Notes: generated from the letters alone by a model not told the origin. A DNA stretch of 64,000 nt from Elusimicrobiota bacterium (GCA_016715645.1 JADJZR010000007.1:124001-188000), one strand, 5' to 3'; positions 52,608-61,415 are shown, counted from the first letter of the stretch. Numbers and translations are program-made.

Positions 52608-55016
52608 TCAACGTTGAATAGCGAGTTTGAGAGTTTGGGTTCCCTCGGACGAGGAAGAAACAGCGAAATAGACACCGCTGGCCACGCGTTCTCCGTCATC
52701 GTTTGTGCCGTCCCAGGACACGGTCCCTGAATCGGTCGCGGTCATTTGACGAACCCGTTGGCCTGCGACGGTGAACAGGGTGACCGCGGCGTTGGGCGGA
52801 AAATCCACAAATGTCATGACCGGCGCGTTGAGTCCCGGCCGAAACGGGTTGGGATACGCCCGGCCTTGAACAGAGGGCCGCGCGACGTTATTGGATGAAA
52901 ATGCGCCGAACTGGGCGAAATGACCTCGAGCTTGGTTTCCAATGCCGGTAAATCGCCCCCCGACCAACAACACGTTGTTCCCTGCCGATAACGCATAGAC
53001 GTTGTCGTTGGCCTGGGGGTTCCAGTCGATGGCGGCGCCGGTGATGGTATCGAGGGCGGCCAAATAGGGACGCGCGGAACCTCCGATCACATCAAAAAGG
53101 CCTCCCGCATAAACCGCGTCGCCGTCCACCGCCAGGGCCCGAACATGGTGGTCGGCGTTGGGGTTCCAGGACGGCACGACTTGGCCGGACAGGTTGAGCG
53201 CGGCCAAGCGGTTTCTGTCTTCTCCGCCGATCACGGTAAATTCGCCGCCCACGTACACCCGGTCGCTGGATTGCGCCAGTGCATGAACAGCCCCGTTGGC
53301 CCCAGTGGCCCAGCCCGATATTAAATGGCCCGACGTGTCCAAGGCGGCCACTCGATCGATGAATTGACCATCGACGGTTGTGAAATCCCCTCCCACAAAA
53401 ATTCGGTCGGATCCCGCGGCGATGGCGCGAACGGGTCCGTTGGGTTCCGGAGCCCACGACGCCAATGCGGCGGCGGACCCGTTTAAAGCCGCAAGATTTG
53501 ATCGGTTTTGTCCACCGATGGCGCTGAAATCGCCGCCCGCATAAACCGTGGTCGCCGTGACTGCAAGGGCTCGAACAAGCCCATTGGCGTTGGGGTTCCA
53601 AGAAGTGGCCGAACCGGCAGAACTGAGGGCCGCGATCCGGTTGCGGGGTGATCCACCCACATGCGTGAACGCGCCCCCAACGTAGATCGCCGAACCCAAC
53701 ACGGCCAAGGTGAAAATGGGGTTATCGGCATTGGGATTCCAGGATGTCACATTTCCCGACTGATCCAACGCGGCCAGGTACCGCCGGGTTTCGCCCCCCA
53801 CCGTGGTCAGTTCGCCTCCGACAAAAACGGTTTGCGCATCCGCCGCAAGGGCTCGCACAGTCCCATTGGCCTGGGGCGCCCAGGTCGACAGCGTTTCCCC
53901 GATTCCATTAAATCCCGCCACACGCGACACCGGGTTTCCGTTGACCACGGTGAAATCGCCGCCGGCGTAGACAGCGGAGGTGGTTGCCGTTAAAGCGTAA
54001 ACGGACCCGTTGACCACCGGACGCCAAGCGGTTACGTGAGCTGAATTGTTTAGCGCGGCCACATAAGATATGGACTCACCGCCGATCTGGGTAAAGGTTC
54101 CCCCCGCGTAGACAGCGGCACTTCCGACCGCCACGGCAAACACCGGTTGGTTGGGGGCGGGGACCCAACTTGGGTTGGGGTTCCCATTGTTATCCAACGC
54201 GGCCAAGCGCGAAATCGACTGGCCTCCTATGTTTGTAAAAGCCCCCCCCGCGTAGATTGTTTGGGTGGTGGCAGCCAGGGCATAGACTGTATCGTTGGGC
54301 TGGGGGTCCCACGCGGGAACAACAACGCCGGCCACGTCCAAGGCGGCCAAGCGGGACCGATTTTGACCGCCAATAAGCGAAAATTCTCCTCCGACATACA
54401 ACGTGGATCCGGCATAACTTAAAGAAAACACGGTGTTGTCAACGTCGGGTGCCCACCCCGGCACAGCCAACCCGTCCGGCCCCACCGATGCGATGCGGGA
54501 ACGGGAGGCCCCTCCGATTTCAGAAAAATCGCCCCCCACGTAAACGCTGGTTCCGTTAACAGCGAGGGCGTAAACAATGCCGTTGGGATTCGGCGCCCAG
54601 GCGGTGTTCACGGATCCATTGGCCATCAGGTGAACCAGATTTTCGCGAGCGACGCCGCCCACGCCGGAAAAATCGCCCCCCACATACCATCCCCCCGCCC
54701 CATCGGACGCGACAGCATACACGACGCCCGCCACTTTGGAAAATGACGCCGGAGCAACTCCCGTGGCCACGGGCAGGGGCACACCCCCGCCGTGGTTGGG
54801 TCCGACAACGGTAAACGATCCGCCCATGTAGGTTACGGATCCGGCCCGAGCGATGGCGTTGACATCGCCGTTGGTGACCCACAGATCTTCCGGATCAACG
54901 GGCACCGCCGCGTAACCGGACACGGGACCCAGAAACACCAAAGTCGTCCAGGAAACAAAAGTAAAAACCTTATTAAAGAAAGAGGAGCGTTGTTTCACAT
55001 CTCCAGTGTAACCCAT
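52608..55016 (-). CDS. Secreted protein of fourteen ~50-residue beta-propeller-type repeats with FlgD-like Ig tail
   Basis: The 802-residue protein has a signal peptide (FTFVSWTTLVFLGPVSGYAA). Residues ~55-715 are about 14 tandem units of consensus VYVGGDFT.IGG..R..LAAL followed by a Trp-x-Pro and NG.V.ALA, similar to delta-60/Kelch-like propeller repeats. The last ~85 residues (YPNPFRPGLNAPVMTF, then GQRVRQMT and DGERVASGVYF) are a FlgD-type Ig domain, often a C-terminal sorting or anchoring module. Function is unknown; a surface adhesin is plausible. The start is uncertain: the ATG at 55016 has no clear ribosome binding site and a GTG at 54998 is possible. Confidence 0.75.
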   Translation of the reverse strand: MGYTGDVKQRSSFFNKVFTFVSWTTLVFLGPVSGYAAVPVDPEDLWVTNGDVNAIARAGSVTYMGGSFTVVGPNHGGGVPLPVATGVAPASFSKVAGVVYAVASDGAGGWYVGGDFSGVGGVARENLVHLMANGSVNTAWAPNPNGIVYALAVNGTSVYVGGDFSEIGGASRSRIASVGPDGLAVPGWAPDVDNTVFSLSYAGSTLYVGGEFSLIGGQNRSRLAALDVAGVVVPAWDPQPNDTVYALAATTQTIYAGGAFTNIGGQSISRLAALDNNGNPNPSWVPAPNQPVFAVAVGSAAVYAGGTFTQIGGESISYVAALNNSAHVTAWRPVVNGSVYALTATTSAVYAGGDFTVVNGNPVSRVAGFNGIGETLSTWAPQANGTVRALAADAQTVFVGGELTTVGGETRRYLAALDQSGNVTSWNPNADNPIFTLAVLGSAIYVGGAFTHVGGSPRNRIAALSSAGSATSWNPNANGLVRALAVTATTVYAGGDFSAIGGQNRSNLAALNGSAAALASWAPEPNGPVRAIAAGSDRIFVGGDFTTVDGQFIDRVAALDTSGHLISGWATGANGAVHALAQSSDRVYVGGEFTVIGGEDRNRLAALNLSGQVVPSWNPNADHHVRALAVDGDAVYAGGLFDVIGGSARPYLAALDTITGAAIDWNPQANDNVYALSAGNNVLLVGGRFTGIGNQARGHFAQFGAFSSNNVARPSVQGRAYPNPFRPGLNAPVMTFVDFPPNAAVTLFTVAGQRVRQMTATDSGTVSWDGTNDDGERVASGVYFAVSSSSEGTQTLKLAIQR

Positions 55017-55173
55017 GAACGAAAAAAGTCAAGTCAAATTGTGTTTGGGCATTGAGATTAACCAACACGTCGGATTTGATTCAAGTTCTTCCATAAAGTT
55101 CCGATAAAGCCCTGTCTAAAAAACTTAAGTAATTATCTAAAGACCGTCCCCCATAATGAACTAAAAGAAAAAT

Positions 55174-55242
55174 CGGAGGGAGAGGGATTCGAACCCCCGG
55201 GAAGCTTGCGCCCCCACCGGTTTTCAAGACAACCGCTTTCCA
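55174..55242 (-). tRNA. 3' fragment of tRNA-Ser(TGA), probable attachment site
   Basis: On the minus strand this reads an anticodon arm GGTTGTCTTGAAAACC (anticodon TGA), a long variable arm, the T arm GGGGGTTCGAATCCCTC, then TCCCTCC and the discriminator G. No matching 5' acceptor strand or D arm precedes it, so it is a 3' fragment rather than a gene. It lies 42 bases from an integrase gene, which marks it as the att site of an element inserted in a tRNA-Ser gene. The rest of 55017-55283 holds nothing else. Confidence 0.8.
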
Positions 55243-55283
55243 AGTAAGCCTTCCAGTGGATTCGACGTGATATTCAAGCCGAA

Positions 55284-56417
55284 TCAAGCGACTTGGACCG
55301 CCTCCGCGAAACTTGAGTTTACAACTTTTCTTACAACCATTAGCTCGTTCCCCGAATTTTTGCTCCCCAAATCCACCGATGACGTGATGATCCCGTCAAT
55401 GTGCCGAATCTCATCAGAAAGGACCCGCTTGTCCAGGTGGCCGTAATGCGACTCCGTGGTGGTCACGGTCGAGTGACCAAGCATTTTGGACACTTTATAA
55501 ATCGGCACTCCGTTGCTGAGCATGTGGGCGGTGAAACTGTGACGGAGGCAATGGAAAGTAAAATTCGGCACCCGGGCCTCCTGGCAGGCCTCCTTGAACC
55601 ATCGGGATACCATTTGGCTCTGCACTTGGTCTAATACGCGCCGTTCGGGCTCGTCCTGGTGGTCCCGGGCGCGTTCCATGAGCAACTTTCGGGCCATCTC
55701 AGAGAGTGGCACGTATCGACTTCGTTTGGTTTTGGAGTGAGCAACGAATACCATCGGTTCTGGGTAGAAAATAACGTCTTTCATCCGAATGGCACAAATT
55801 TCCGACACCCGCATTCCCGTGTTGAGCCCAATCACATAAAACGGCCAAAGCCGCTCGCTCTTCGCCACGATGGGCGTCAAGCGCTTCTCCTCTTCTGGTA
55901 AAAGAAACCTGACCCGCGCCTTCTCAACCGTCGCCATTTCGACGCCCCAAGCGGGGTTCTCACCAAAGTAGAGGCGCTTTTTCTTCATCCAGTTGATGAT
56001 GGCCTTCAAGCAGGCGTGATAACGATTTACGGTATGAGGCGACACCTGTGGTCTCGATAGGCCTTTGGCGTTCTTGAAGACCCACCGACGGAAGCTCTCC
56101 ACGTCTCGCGGCGTTATGTCCCTAATGCGACGGTTGCCAAAATATTTTTTAATCGCTGCAATGTGCGCCCTATCCCCCTTGGCGTGTGATTTTAATGGGA
56201 GGGTGTATTCCTCGAAGTAGGTATCGCAGGCGTCCCCCAGGCGAAGGCTATCATTGAATTCCTGCCCACCCGAACTCCTCCGAACAGCCTCGGCCTTTTT
56301 TAGCGCTTCCGCCGCCAACGCCTCCGCTCTGGATGAAAATCCCTGCTCTCGATAAGGCTTTTTCCCACAATTGAATCGGTAATACCAGCTTCCCTCTTCC
56401 AACATTTTGACCGACAT
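55284..56417 (-). CDS. Tyrosine recombinase (integrase)
   Basis: The 377-residue protein has an N-terminal arm-binding part (WYYRFNCGKKPYREQGFSSR), a SAM-like core-binding domain (~70-165) and a catalytic domain from ~180. The catalytic residues are visible: Arg in LNTGMRVSEICAIRMKDV, His-x-x-Arg in FHCLRHSFTAHMLSNG, then LGHSTVTTTESHYGHL with the final His and nucleophilic Tyr. It starts at an ATG with GGAGGG 7 bases upstream. It lies next to the tRNA-Ser fragment and should catalyse integration there. Confidence 0.92.
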   Translation of the reverse strand: MSVKMLEEGSWYYRFNCGKKPYREQGFSSRAEALAAEALKKAEAVRRSSGGQEFNDSLRLGDACDTYFEEYTLPLKSHAKGDRAHIAAIKKYFGNRRIRDITPRDVESFRRWVFKNAKGLSRPQVSPHTVNRYHACLKAIINWMKKKRLYFGENPAWGVEMATVEKARVRFLLPEEEKRLTPIVAKSERLWPFYVIGLNTGMRVSEICAIRMKDVIFYPEPMVFVAHSKTKRSRYVPLSEMARKLLMERARDHQDEPERRVLDQVQSQMVSRWFKEACQEARVPNFTFHCLRHSFTAHMLSNGVPIYKVSKMLGHSTVTTTESHYGHLDKRVLSDEIRHIDGIITSSVDLGSKNSGNELMVVRKVVNSSFAEAVQVA

Positions 56418-56487
56418 GACGTTGCCCTCCTGGATCCAATGTTCAAGGTTGAATTATGTCGTGTTTGCTTGAACTCGAACACGGGGG

Positions 56488-56685
56488 TCACTTGGGACCC
56501 CCGGAAGCCCCATTTTGGGCATTAAGCCACTCCTCAATGTCGTGTTGTCGAAAGCGAACTGACCGACCGATTCGGATGTAAGGAATGCGGTTGTAACAAA
56601 CTCTTTTCCGAATCGTTGATACTTTGACATGAAGCCACATGGCCAATTCCTGGACGTTAAGGAAAGGAGCTGTTATTTTGCCCAT
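56488..56685 (-). CDS. Excisionase-like helix-turn-helix protein
   Basis: This 65-residue protein is a MerR/AlpA-type winged helix: FLNVQELAMWLHVKVSTIRK, then VCYNRIPYIRIGRSVRFRQH and DIEEWLNAQ. Such proteins usually act as excisionases or regulators beside tyrosine integrases. It overlaps the end of the helicase gene by 13 bases and precedes the integrase by 70 bases. Confidence 0.8.
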   Translation of the reverse strand: MGKITAPFLNVQELAMWLHVKVSTIRKRVCYNRIPYIRIGRSVRFRQHDIEEWLNAQNGASGGPK

Positions 56686-57953
56686 TTGTCAGCCTCTTTC
56701 CACATTCGCTCCAATCGTTTCCTTTCATTGGTCGCCCGTATTTTAGTGTCCATACCGTCCGCAGCGTCATCAGCAGGCGTGGACACTGTGGACACTAATG
56801 ACGCTTCTGGTTCCTCATACCATAGGGTAATCTTCCGGACGCCTCTATTTCTTTTGAACTCAAGCGTCAAACCAGCTCTCCGCAAATGAGGCTCAATTCG
56901 ACGTATCACGTTCGAAATTTTTTGCCCAGTGTCCGGCCATCCCTTGGGGAAATAATTTCGATGCCCCTCATACTGCAACAACTGCTTCAAAAGGTCCGTT
57001 ACGGTCCCCGTCCAAGTAACTTTCTTCTTCATGAAATTCATCAACGGGAGGCCTATCGGGGTTGACTCCAATGCTGTGTTGTTGGCATCGTCAGCGTGCG
57101 CCTCATAGACCCTCAGAAACTCCCCTTGTCTCCAGCCGAAAGCAGATTCAGCCGCAGTGGCCAGTCTCGTAAAATCGGCCATTCGAGGAAGGGACACCAA
57201 GTTGACTTTAGGGAGGTTTCGGAGAGCATCGCTAAGGACAGTCAAGAGCGCTCCCAGAATTCTCGGACGGACCTGTTCAAACTCTTCCCAGAAGGGGCCC
57301 TCAGTCTTCCTTTTTCTCTTTGGTATCGATGGCAATTCCAGCACGAGAGCTCGATCCAATAAATCACCCCTTGTAGCAAACTCTTCTATTCCGTTGAGAC
57401 AGATGGGACGTTGAACGTCGAAAAGTTTTTCATCGTCATCCGAATGAAGTTGGCGTGTTGAGAACCCTCCTCCAGTTGAAATGCGGCAAAGAGCGTCGGA
57501 CAACCAACCACTCAAGGAGCTGATGTTATCGAAACAAAGCATCCATCCATTGGTTGCGGCAATCATCAGGTCTCTTTCTTCTCGCGCCCAAGCACGAAGG
57601 GGGCAGGCATTTGGATCAATTAACGACCGAATCACTCGCACCACAGTGCTTTTTGCGCTTCCCTGTTCTCCACATAATATGAGAATGGGATATGGCCCTT
57701 TTGGATAGAGCGCGGCCAAAAGCCATGCCCATAACAACACTTCACTGTCTCCATCTAAATTGATGAATTTCCTAAGATCCAACATTGATCCACCAGCTAC
57801 AGGGATCGGAAGAGGACGCATTCCCCTTGGGCGTCGGAATTTAACCGGCGAATTGTCGATTATTTTCCATCCCTTCGGCGTCACCTCAATGACTCTCCAA
57901 GCATCATCTCCAATGTCGATATAAATGTTTCCCTCATGCCTGGCTAATCGCAT
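56673..57953 (-). CDS. Helicase half of a primase-helicase (separated by a frameshift)
   Basis: Starting at the ATG at 57953 the frame encodes about 426 residues: EGNIYIDIGDDAWRVIEVTP, then FRRPRGMRPLPIPVAGGS, Walker A ILILCGEQGSAKSTVVRVIR, Walker B WMLCFDNISSLSGWL and ICLNGIEEFATRGDLLDRAL. This is the ATPase part of replication proteins of integrated elements. In intact relatives it follows directly, in one polypeptide, on the sequence that ends the next gene to the right. Here the two frames part at GCTCTTTTGGGGATCTGATT; removing one T or G would join them. The open frame extends upstream to 58052 without a credible start. Confidence 0.8.
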   Translation of the reverse strand: MRLARHEGNIYIDIGDDAWRVIEVTPKGWKIIDNSPVKFRRPRGMRPLPIPVAGGSMLDLRKFINLDGDSEVLLWAWLLAALYPKGPYPILILCGEQGSAKSTVVRVIRSLIDPNACPLRAWAREERDLMIAATNGWMLCFDNISSLSGWLSDALCRISTGGGFSTRQLHSDDDEKLFDVQRPICLNGIEEFATRGDLLDRALVLELPSIPKRKRKTEGPFWEEFEQVRPRILGALLTVLSDALRNLPKVNLVSLPRMADFTRLATAAESAFGWRQGEFLRVYEAHADDANNTALESTPIGLPLMNFMKKKVTWTGTVTDLLKQLLQYEGHRNYFPKGWPDTGQKISNVIRRIEPHLRRAGLTLEFKRNRGVRKITLWYEEPEASLVSTVSTPADDAADGMDTKIRATNERKRLERMWKEADKWAK

Positions 57954-57966
57954 CCACACACAGCAA

Positions 57967-58995
57967 TCAGATCCCCAAAAGAGCTCGCGCCTCAAGAGTC
58001 TCCACGACATCTTGAAGATTTGCAGTTCCCAATGCACGGCCTTCGGCCTCAAAATAACGATGTTGAAGCCACCGTTTAAACATGCTCCCCCGAATAAACC
58101 AAGTCTCTTCGTGGTTATTCACGGATACGGTTGCGTATCCTTGGTCCCCATGATTGAACAGTTTAATTCCTGAAACCAATTGAAGGACCTTGGTGGACTC
58201 ACTGGTTCTTGTCGGTTCAGGATCGTAGCGGGATGCACTTTCAGCAATTTTTTTAACTTCAGATTCATCTAAACATGGCCGACATTTTTCACGATTTTCT
58301 TGGAGCAGTGCGGCAAAGATGGATTCCTCACTGAGCTTTTGTTTGCGCAAACTACCCGCGATACTCATCAAGTGACTATTCCTACGTCCCTCTTCTATTA
58401 TCTCTCCCCTCAATGGATGGCTTACCCTATTGACTGATGGATGACGCAACGCATCCAATAACCATTTTGGAGCCGGAGCCGCATTTAATTCGTTAGGTCC
58501 TCGACCGGGGGACCACTTGTATTGTGAACCGGATGCGTGTTGAGAAGGAGGAGCAACAATGTATCCGCCATCCCCTCTGACGTCCAAATCCTCGGCGATT
58601 TTCTTTACCTGATTCGTAACAGGAAAACCGGGATACTGAAAGATGAAATGCGCCCCCTTATGGGTTTTTGATTGAATTGTTTTCGGCCAACCCATCTTTT
58701 CTAAATAATCCCATCCCTTCCGCCCGTCAACATCCAACGCAAAAAATCCAGACATTGCCCCGGAAGCTATTCCTATATTTGCACTTGGCCACTTTCTCCA
58801 CCACGATTTGATAATGTTCTGATCGACCGTCGCATCTTTTACGCCATGAGACGTCCATGGATGTTTCGCAGGGCTGCTACAATTTTTATTATTACAATCA
58901 CAATTGCCGTCAACGTCAGGGGAATGTAACGGCAGAACTGCCCATCCTCGACGGGCGTAATGAAGTGCTATGTCTATTAGTTTTGAAGTTTTCAT
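57967..58995 (-). CDS. Bifunctional primase-polymerase half (truncated by a frameshift)
   Basis: This 342-residue product begins IDIALHYARRGWAVLPLHSP, the usual start of prim-pol domains. It continues with PWTSHGVKDATVD, WWRKWPSANIGIASGAMSGF, the catalytic Asp-x-Asp in FALDVDGRKGWDYL, HKGAHFIFQYPG and VRGDGGYIVAPPSQHASG. It ends with TWFIRGSMFKRWLQHRYFEA and VVETLEARALLGI, sequence that normally lies in the middle of a primase-helicase protein. The stop follows a TTTTGGGG run. It should prime element replication if the break is only apparent. Confidence 0.85.
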   Translation of the reverse strand: MKTSKLIDIALHYARRGWAVLPLHSPDVDGNCDCNNKNCSSPAKHPWTSHGVKDATVDQNIIKSWWRKWPSANIGIASGAMSGFFALDVDGRKGWDYLEKMGWPKTIQSKTHKGAHFIFQYPGFPVTNQVKKIAEDLDVRGDGGYIVAPPSQHASGSQYKWSPGRGPNELNAAPAPKWLLDALRHPSVNRVSHPLRGEIIEEGRRNSHLMSIAGSLRKQKLSEESIFAALLQENREKCRPCLDESEVKKIAESASRYDPEPTRTSESTKVLQLVSGIKLFNHGDQGYATVSVNNHEETWFIRGSMFKRWLQHRYFEAEGRALGTANLQDVVETLEARALLGI

Positions 58996-59117
58996 GGAAT
59001 CTCCTCTTGGGGCGTTATTTTTCCAGCCGCTTGAAGAGTATCATCGCGCATTTCTGATCAAAGAAATAGAAACTAACCTACCTCTAAATGAGGGGGGTTA
59101 GATGTCGAGGGAAACCT

Positions 59118-60044
59118 GTGACTAAAGAAAATGAATTATCGGTAGAATTTGATGCCGAGATAAAAATTGTTCGCCGTAAATTTATTGCGTTGGGTGGTAG
59201 GGAATATTTCCTGGATAATATTGAAGAAGGGATGGGCTTTTGGAACGAACCTATCATGGGGCGATTGATATCGGAGAAGGATATAGCAAAAGCCTTAAAG
59301 GCCAGAGATGTCCTCTCAAACTTTGTTGGTAAAGTAAATAGATTGGATATCCACCCCGATATTTTCATTGGCGTTCAGAATAGCCTGATGTCGCTGAAGA
59401 TTATCCTTGAAAACAAGAGGGAACAGGAACGCTTTTTTTTTATAAGGGACAAATACCTCGGAAAAACGAAGTTGGGTGGCAAACCAATTATATTGACCCC
59501 GTTTTACTTTGGGGTTCCCGCCCTTGCTCTCCATTTTTTATTCCTTACCGGAAAACCAAATTGGGGATGGATCTTACGTTGGGCGGAAGCCTATCGTGGT
59601 AAGAATTTTAATGGCCGTGGCGGATGGGAATTGCTCCAATGGTGGAATGGTCGCCGTCCAAAAAATGGGTTTGAATTTGAAGCTTGCCCTCATCCAATTA
59701 AGGAATGTTTTTATGATGCCGTTAAAATCTCCCTTATTGAGGCCCATTTGCATAACTGGCTAAATCATGCTTCCTGGAATTCAATTTATTTTCAGGCCAA
59801 ACGACTGAAAATTTGGCCACAGACAAAACGTGAGATTGTTAAAGTTAAAAAAGCATGGGTTACAACAAAAAATCGTTTAGAAAATTCCAGCTTATGCAAA
59901 AAAGGTGGGCATAAAAATCCCTTTGTCCTAGCAGATAAGTTTTTCCCCGGAATCGGAGGTTTCAGACATCAAAGCGAAATTGTGATGCGAAAAGCCTTTT
60001 CCAGACTTGACGAAATATTAAACCGCAAAGGGGAGTCAATGTGA
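59118..60044 (+). CDS. Uncharacterised protein of the integrated element
   Basis: I do not recognise this ~308-residue protein. The GTG at 59118 is preferred because GAGGG lies 6 bases upstream; an ATG at 59088 in the same frame has none. Seen: EYFLDNIEEGMGFWNEPIMG, LTPFYFGVPALALHFLF and a Trp-rich middle (WGWILRWAEAYRGKNFNGRG, LLQWWNGRRPKNG). The C-terminus is basic (KREIVKVKKAWVTTKNRLE). It is AT-rich and transcribed away from the primase gene. No fold or active site is evident. Confidence 0.55.
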   Translation: MTKENELSVEFDAEIKIVRRKFIALGGREYFLDNIEEGMGFWNEPIMGRLISEKDIAKALKARDVLSNFVGKVNRLDIHPDIFIGVQNSLMSLKIILENKREQERFFFIRDKYLGKTKLGGKPIILTPFYFGVPALALHFLFLTGKPNWGWILRWAEAYRGKNFNGRGGWELLQWWNGRRPKNGFEFEACPHPIKECFYDAVKISLIEAHLHNWLNHASWNSIYFQAKRLKIWPQTKREIVKVKKAWVTTKNRLENSSLCKKGGHKNPFVLADKFFPGIGGFRHQSEIVMRKAFSRLDEILNRKGESM

Positions 60045-60206
60045 TGCAATGCATTCGCCTTGGTTCACACGAACACGGCGCCGAAACTTTTGTCTTTTGC
60101 TTTTGATCTGATTTTTAAGTATAAACCACCGCTTTTGGCTACCATATTTTGAAGAAAAGGTTTCCCTTAATCAATGGCTAAATCAATGCACCCGTTCTTA
60201 CGCCGA

Positions 60207-60665
60207 TCAAAGTAAATCCCAGGCTCGACAAAATTTTGTGACTTCCACCCTTCCGTCTCTAACGTCGAAAAGCTTGTTGTCCTCTTTGGCAAAATAAAAG
60301 GAATATTTCCCCTTGTTCAATTTCTTGCTTTCGCAAAGCTTCAGGAGGACCCCACTTGGGATCACGACGAAATCCTTCTCAAATTCCGTCTTCCCGCCCC
60401 TTTCAATGGGCACGTAAGAAACGAATACAAAAACGTCCGCGTCCTTGATTTTCTCCGGACGCACCTGATGCCAAGCGAACCCTTGCGGATAGATTCGGCT
60501 CTCCTTGACCTGAATAGATGTGGGGCGAGTGGAATTGTTTTTGACGGCCAAGAGGTCTACGCCGTCGTCCTTGATGGGAAAGAAAAGTCGGATGTCTTTT
60601 CGGTTCTTGAGAATTTCCTGCGCCACAAAAAACTCGCCCGCATTGAGCGCGTAAAAGTTTTTCAC
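60207..60665 (-). CDS. PD-(D/E)xK-like nuclease-fold protein
   Basis: This 152-residue protein starts at a GTG (60665). ALNAGEFFVAQEILKNRKDI supplies a conserved Glu, IKDDGVDLLAV an Asp and TSIQVKESRIYPQG a Gln-x-Lys. Together these fit an archaeo-Holliday/PDDEXK-type nuclease core (E...D...QxK). The rest is a beta-rich tail (KGKYSFYFAKEDNKLFDVRD). It is divergent from the XRE gene across a 95-base promoter region with a palindrome. Such XRE/PDDEXK pairs are frequent on mobile elements; nuclease activity is inferred only. Confidence 0.6.
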   Translation of the reverse strand: MKNFYALNAGEFFVAQEILKNRKDIRLFFPIKDDGVDLLAVKNNSTRPTSIQVKESRIYPQGFAWHQVRPEKIKDADVFVFVSYVPIERGGKTEFEKDFVVIPSGVLLKLCESKKLNKGKYSFYFAKEDNKLFDVRDGRVEVTKFCRAWDLL

Positions 60666-60698
60666 AGACTTGCGCTACTTAGTTTCATGAAAAACAAA

Positions 60699-60717
60699 AT
60701 AACCTATTTTGGGTTAT
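60699..60717. promoter_or_regulatory. Operator between the divergent nuclease-like and XRE genes
   Basis: ATAACC-TATTTTG-GGTTAT is a perfect 6-bp inverted repeat with a 7-base AT-rich spacer, the usual form of an XRE repressor site. It lies 33 bases from the nuclease-like gene start and 43 bases from the XRE start. Confidence 0.65.
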
Positions 60718-60760
60718 CCCACAATAGGATTCTAGACTCTGCCTATCTCAAAAACTGGGG

Positions 60761-60985
60761 TTGGCATTGTCAAACATTCATACGAAGGAATATCAGGTCT
60801 TTTTGGAGAGGCTAAAATCTGCCCGACTTGAAGCGGGTTTAACTCAAGCCGGGGTGGCAAAAATTCTCAAGAAGCCTCAATCCTACGTTTCAAAATGCGA
60901 GATGGGGGAAAGGCGCGTCGATGTAGTGGATCTTCAGAGAATGGCACGAATTTACAAGAAAGAGCTGATGACCTTTTTCCCTTAG
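60761..60985 (+). CDS. XRE-family transcriptional regulator
   Basis: This 74-residue protein is a single lambda-repressor-type HTH: FLERLKSARLEAGLTQAGVA, then KILKKPQSYVSKCEMGERRV and DVVDLQRMARIYKKELMTFF. The apparent start is TTG (60761) or another TTG two codons later, both rare choices; GGGG precedes the first. It probably represses its own promoter and that of the divergent nuclease-like gene through the palindrome between them. Confidence 0.8.
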   Translation: MALSNIHTKEYQVFLERLKSARLEAGLTQAGVAKILKKPQSYVSKCEMGERRVDVVDLQRMARIYKKELMTFFP

Positions 60986-61133
60986 CGCAATTCCAAAACT
61001 CGCATCCCGGTCGGCGTTAAAAGTTTTTTGATCTATTTTTTCAATTCGGCCTAAATGGAGACCCTTTCTCTATAGTCGTCCCTCACCGCCAAAATTTTTC
61101 TAGTTTTAAAGATCCATCCGTTTCCAAACAAAT

Positions 61134-61415
61134 TCACACGCCATTCAATCCATTGGCTTTCCTAAAAGCAATCCCAATGGATTGAATGGCCTCACGCAAA
61201 TCGTTTTTTTCTGTTTCAGTCAGCTTGTCTTTTCTTGTTGATAGAATTTTGGATAAAGAGATTCGAGCTTCCCCCAGGAATTCCGAGGATGAACCGATAT
61301 AACTCTGTGAGGCTTGGTCCAATAGATTTACGCTTTCTTTATCGCCAGCATTCGCAAACTGTCCCGACAAGATATCAAGAAAAAGTTTCAGATCCGCGTT
61401 GCTTTGTATTTTCAT
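61134..61415 (-). CDS. Small uncharacterised protein, second gene after a toxin-like gene
   Basis: The product is 93 residues from the ATG at 61415 (MKIQSNADLKLFLDILSGQF); the frame is open further to ATG 61454 and TTG 61508, and the start is uncertain. The sequence YIGSSSEFLGEARISLSKIL recalls small helical proteins found near polymorphic toxins. It follows the candidate immunity gene at 61489 by a short gap. A second immunity protein or an unrelated regulator are both possible. The interval 60986-61133 shows no gene. Confidence 0.5.
   Translation of the reverse strand: MKIQSNADLKLFLDILSGQFANAGDKESVNLLDQASQSYIGSSSEFLGEARISLSKILSTRKDKLTETEKNDLREAIQSIGIAFRKANGLNGV

Noticed and set aside
55174..55260. 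Complete tRNA-Ser gene
   Set aside because: No 5' acceptor strand complementary to TCCCTCC and no D arm occur within 100 bases, so only the 3' part is present.
55081..55287. 68-residue minus-strand frame next to the integrase
   Set aside because: Its middle is a translation of the tRNA-Ser 3' fragment (GGGASFPGVRIPLPP), a familiar artefact.
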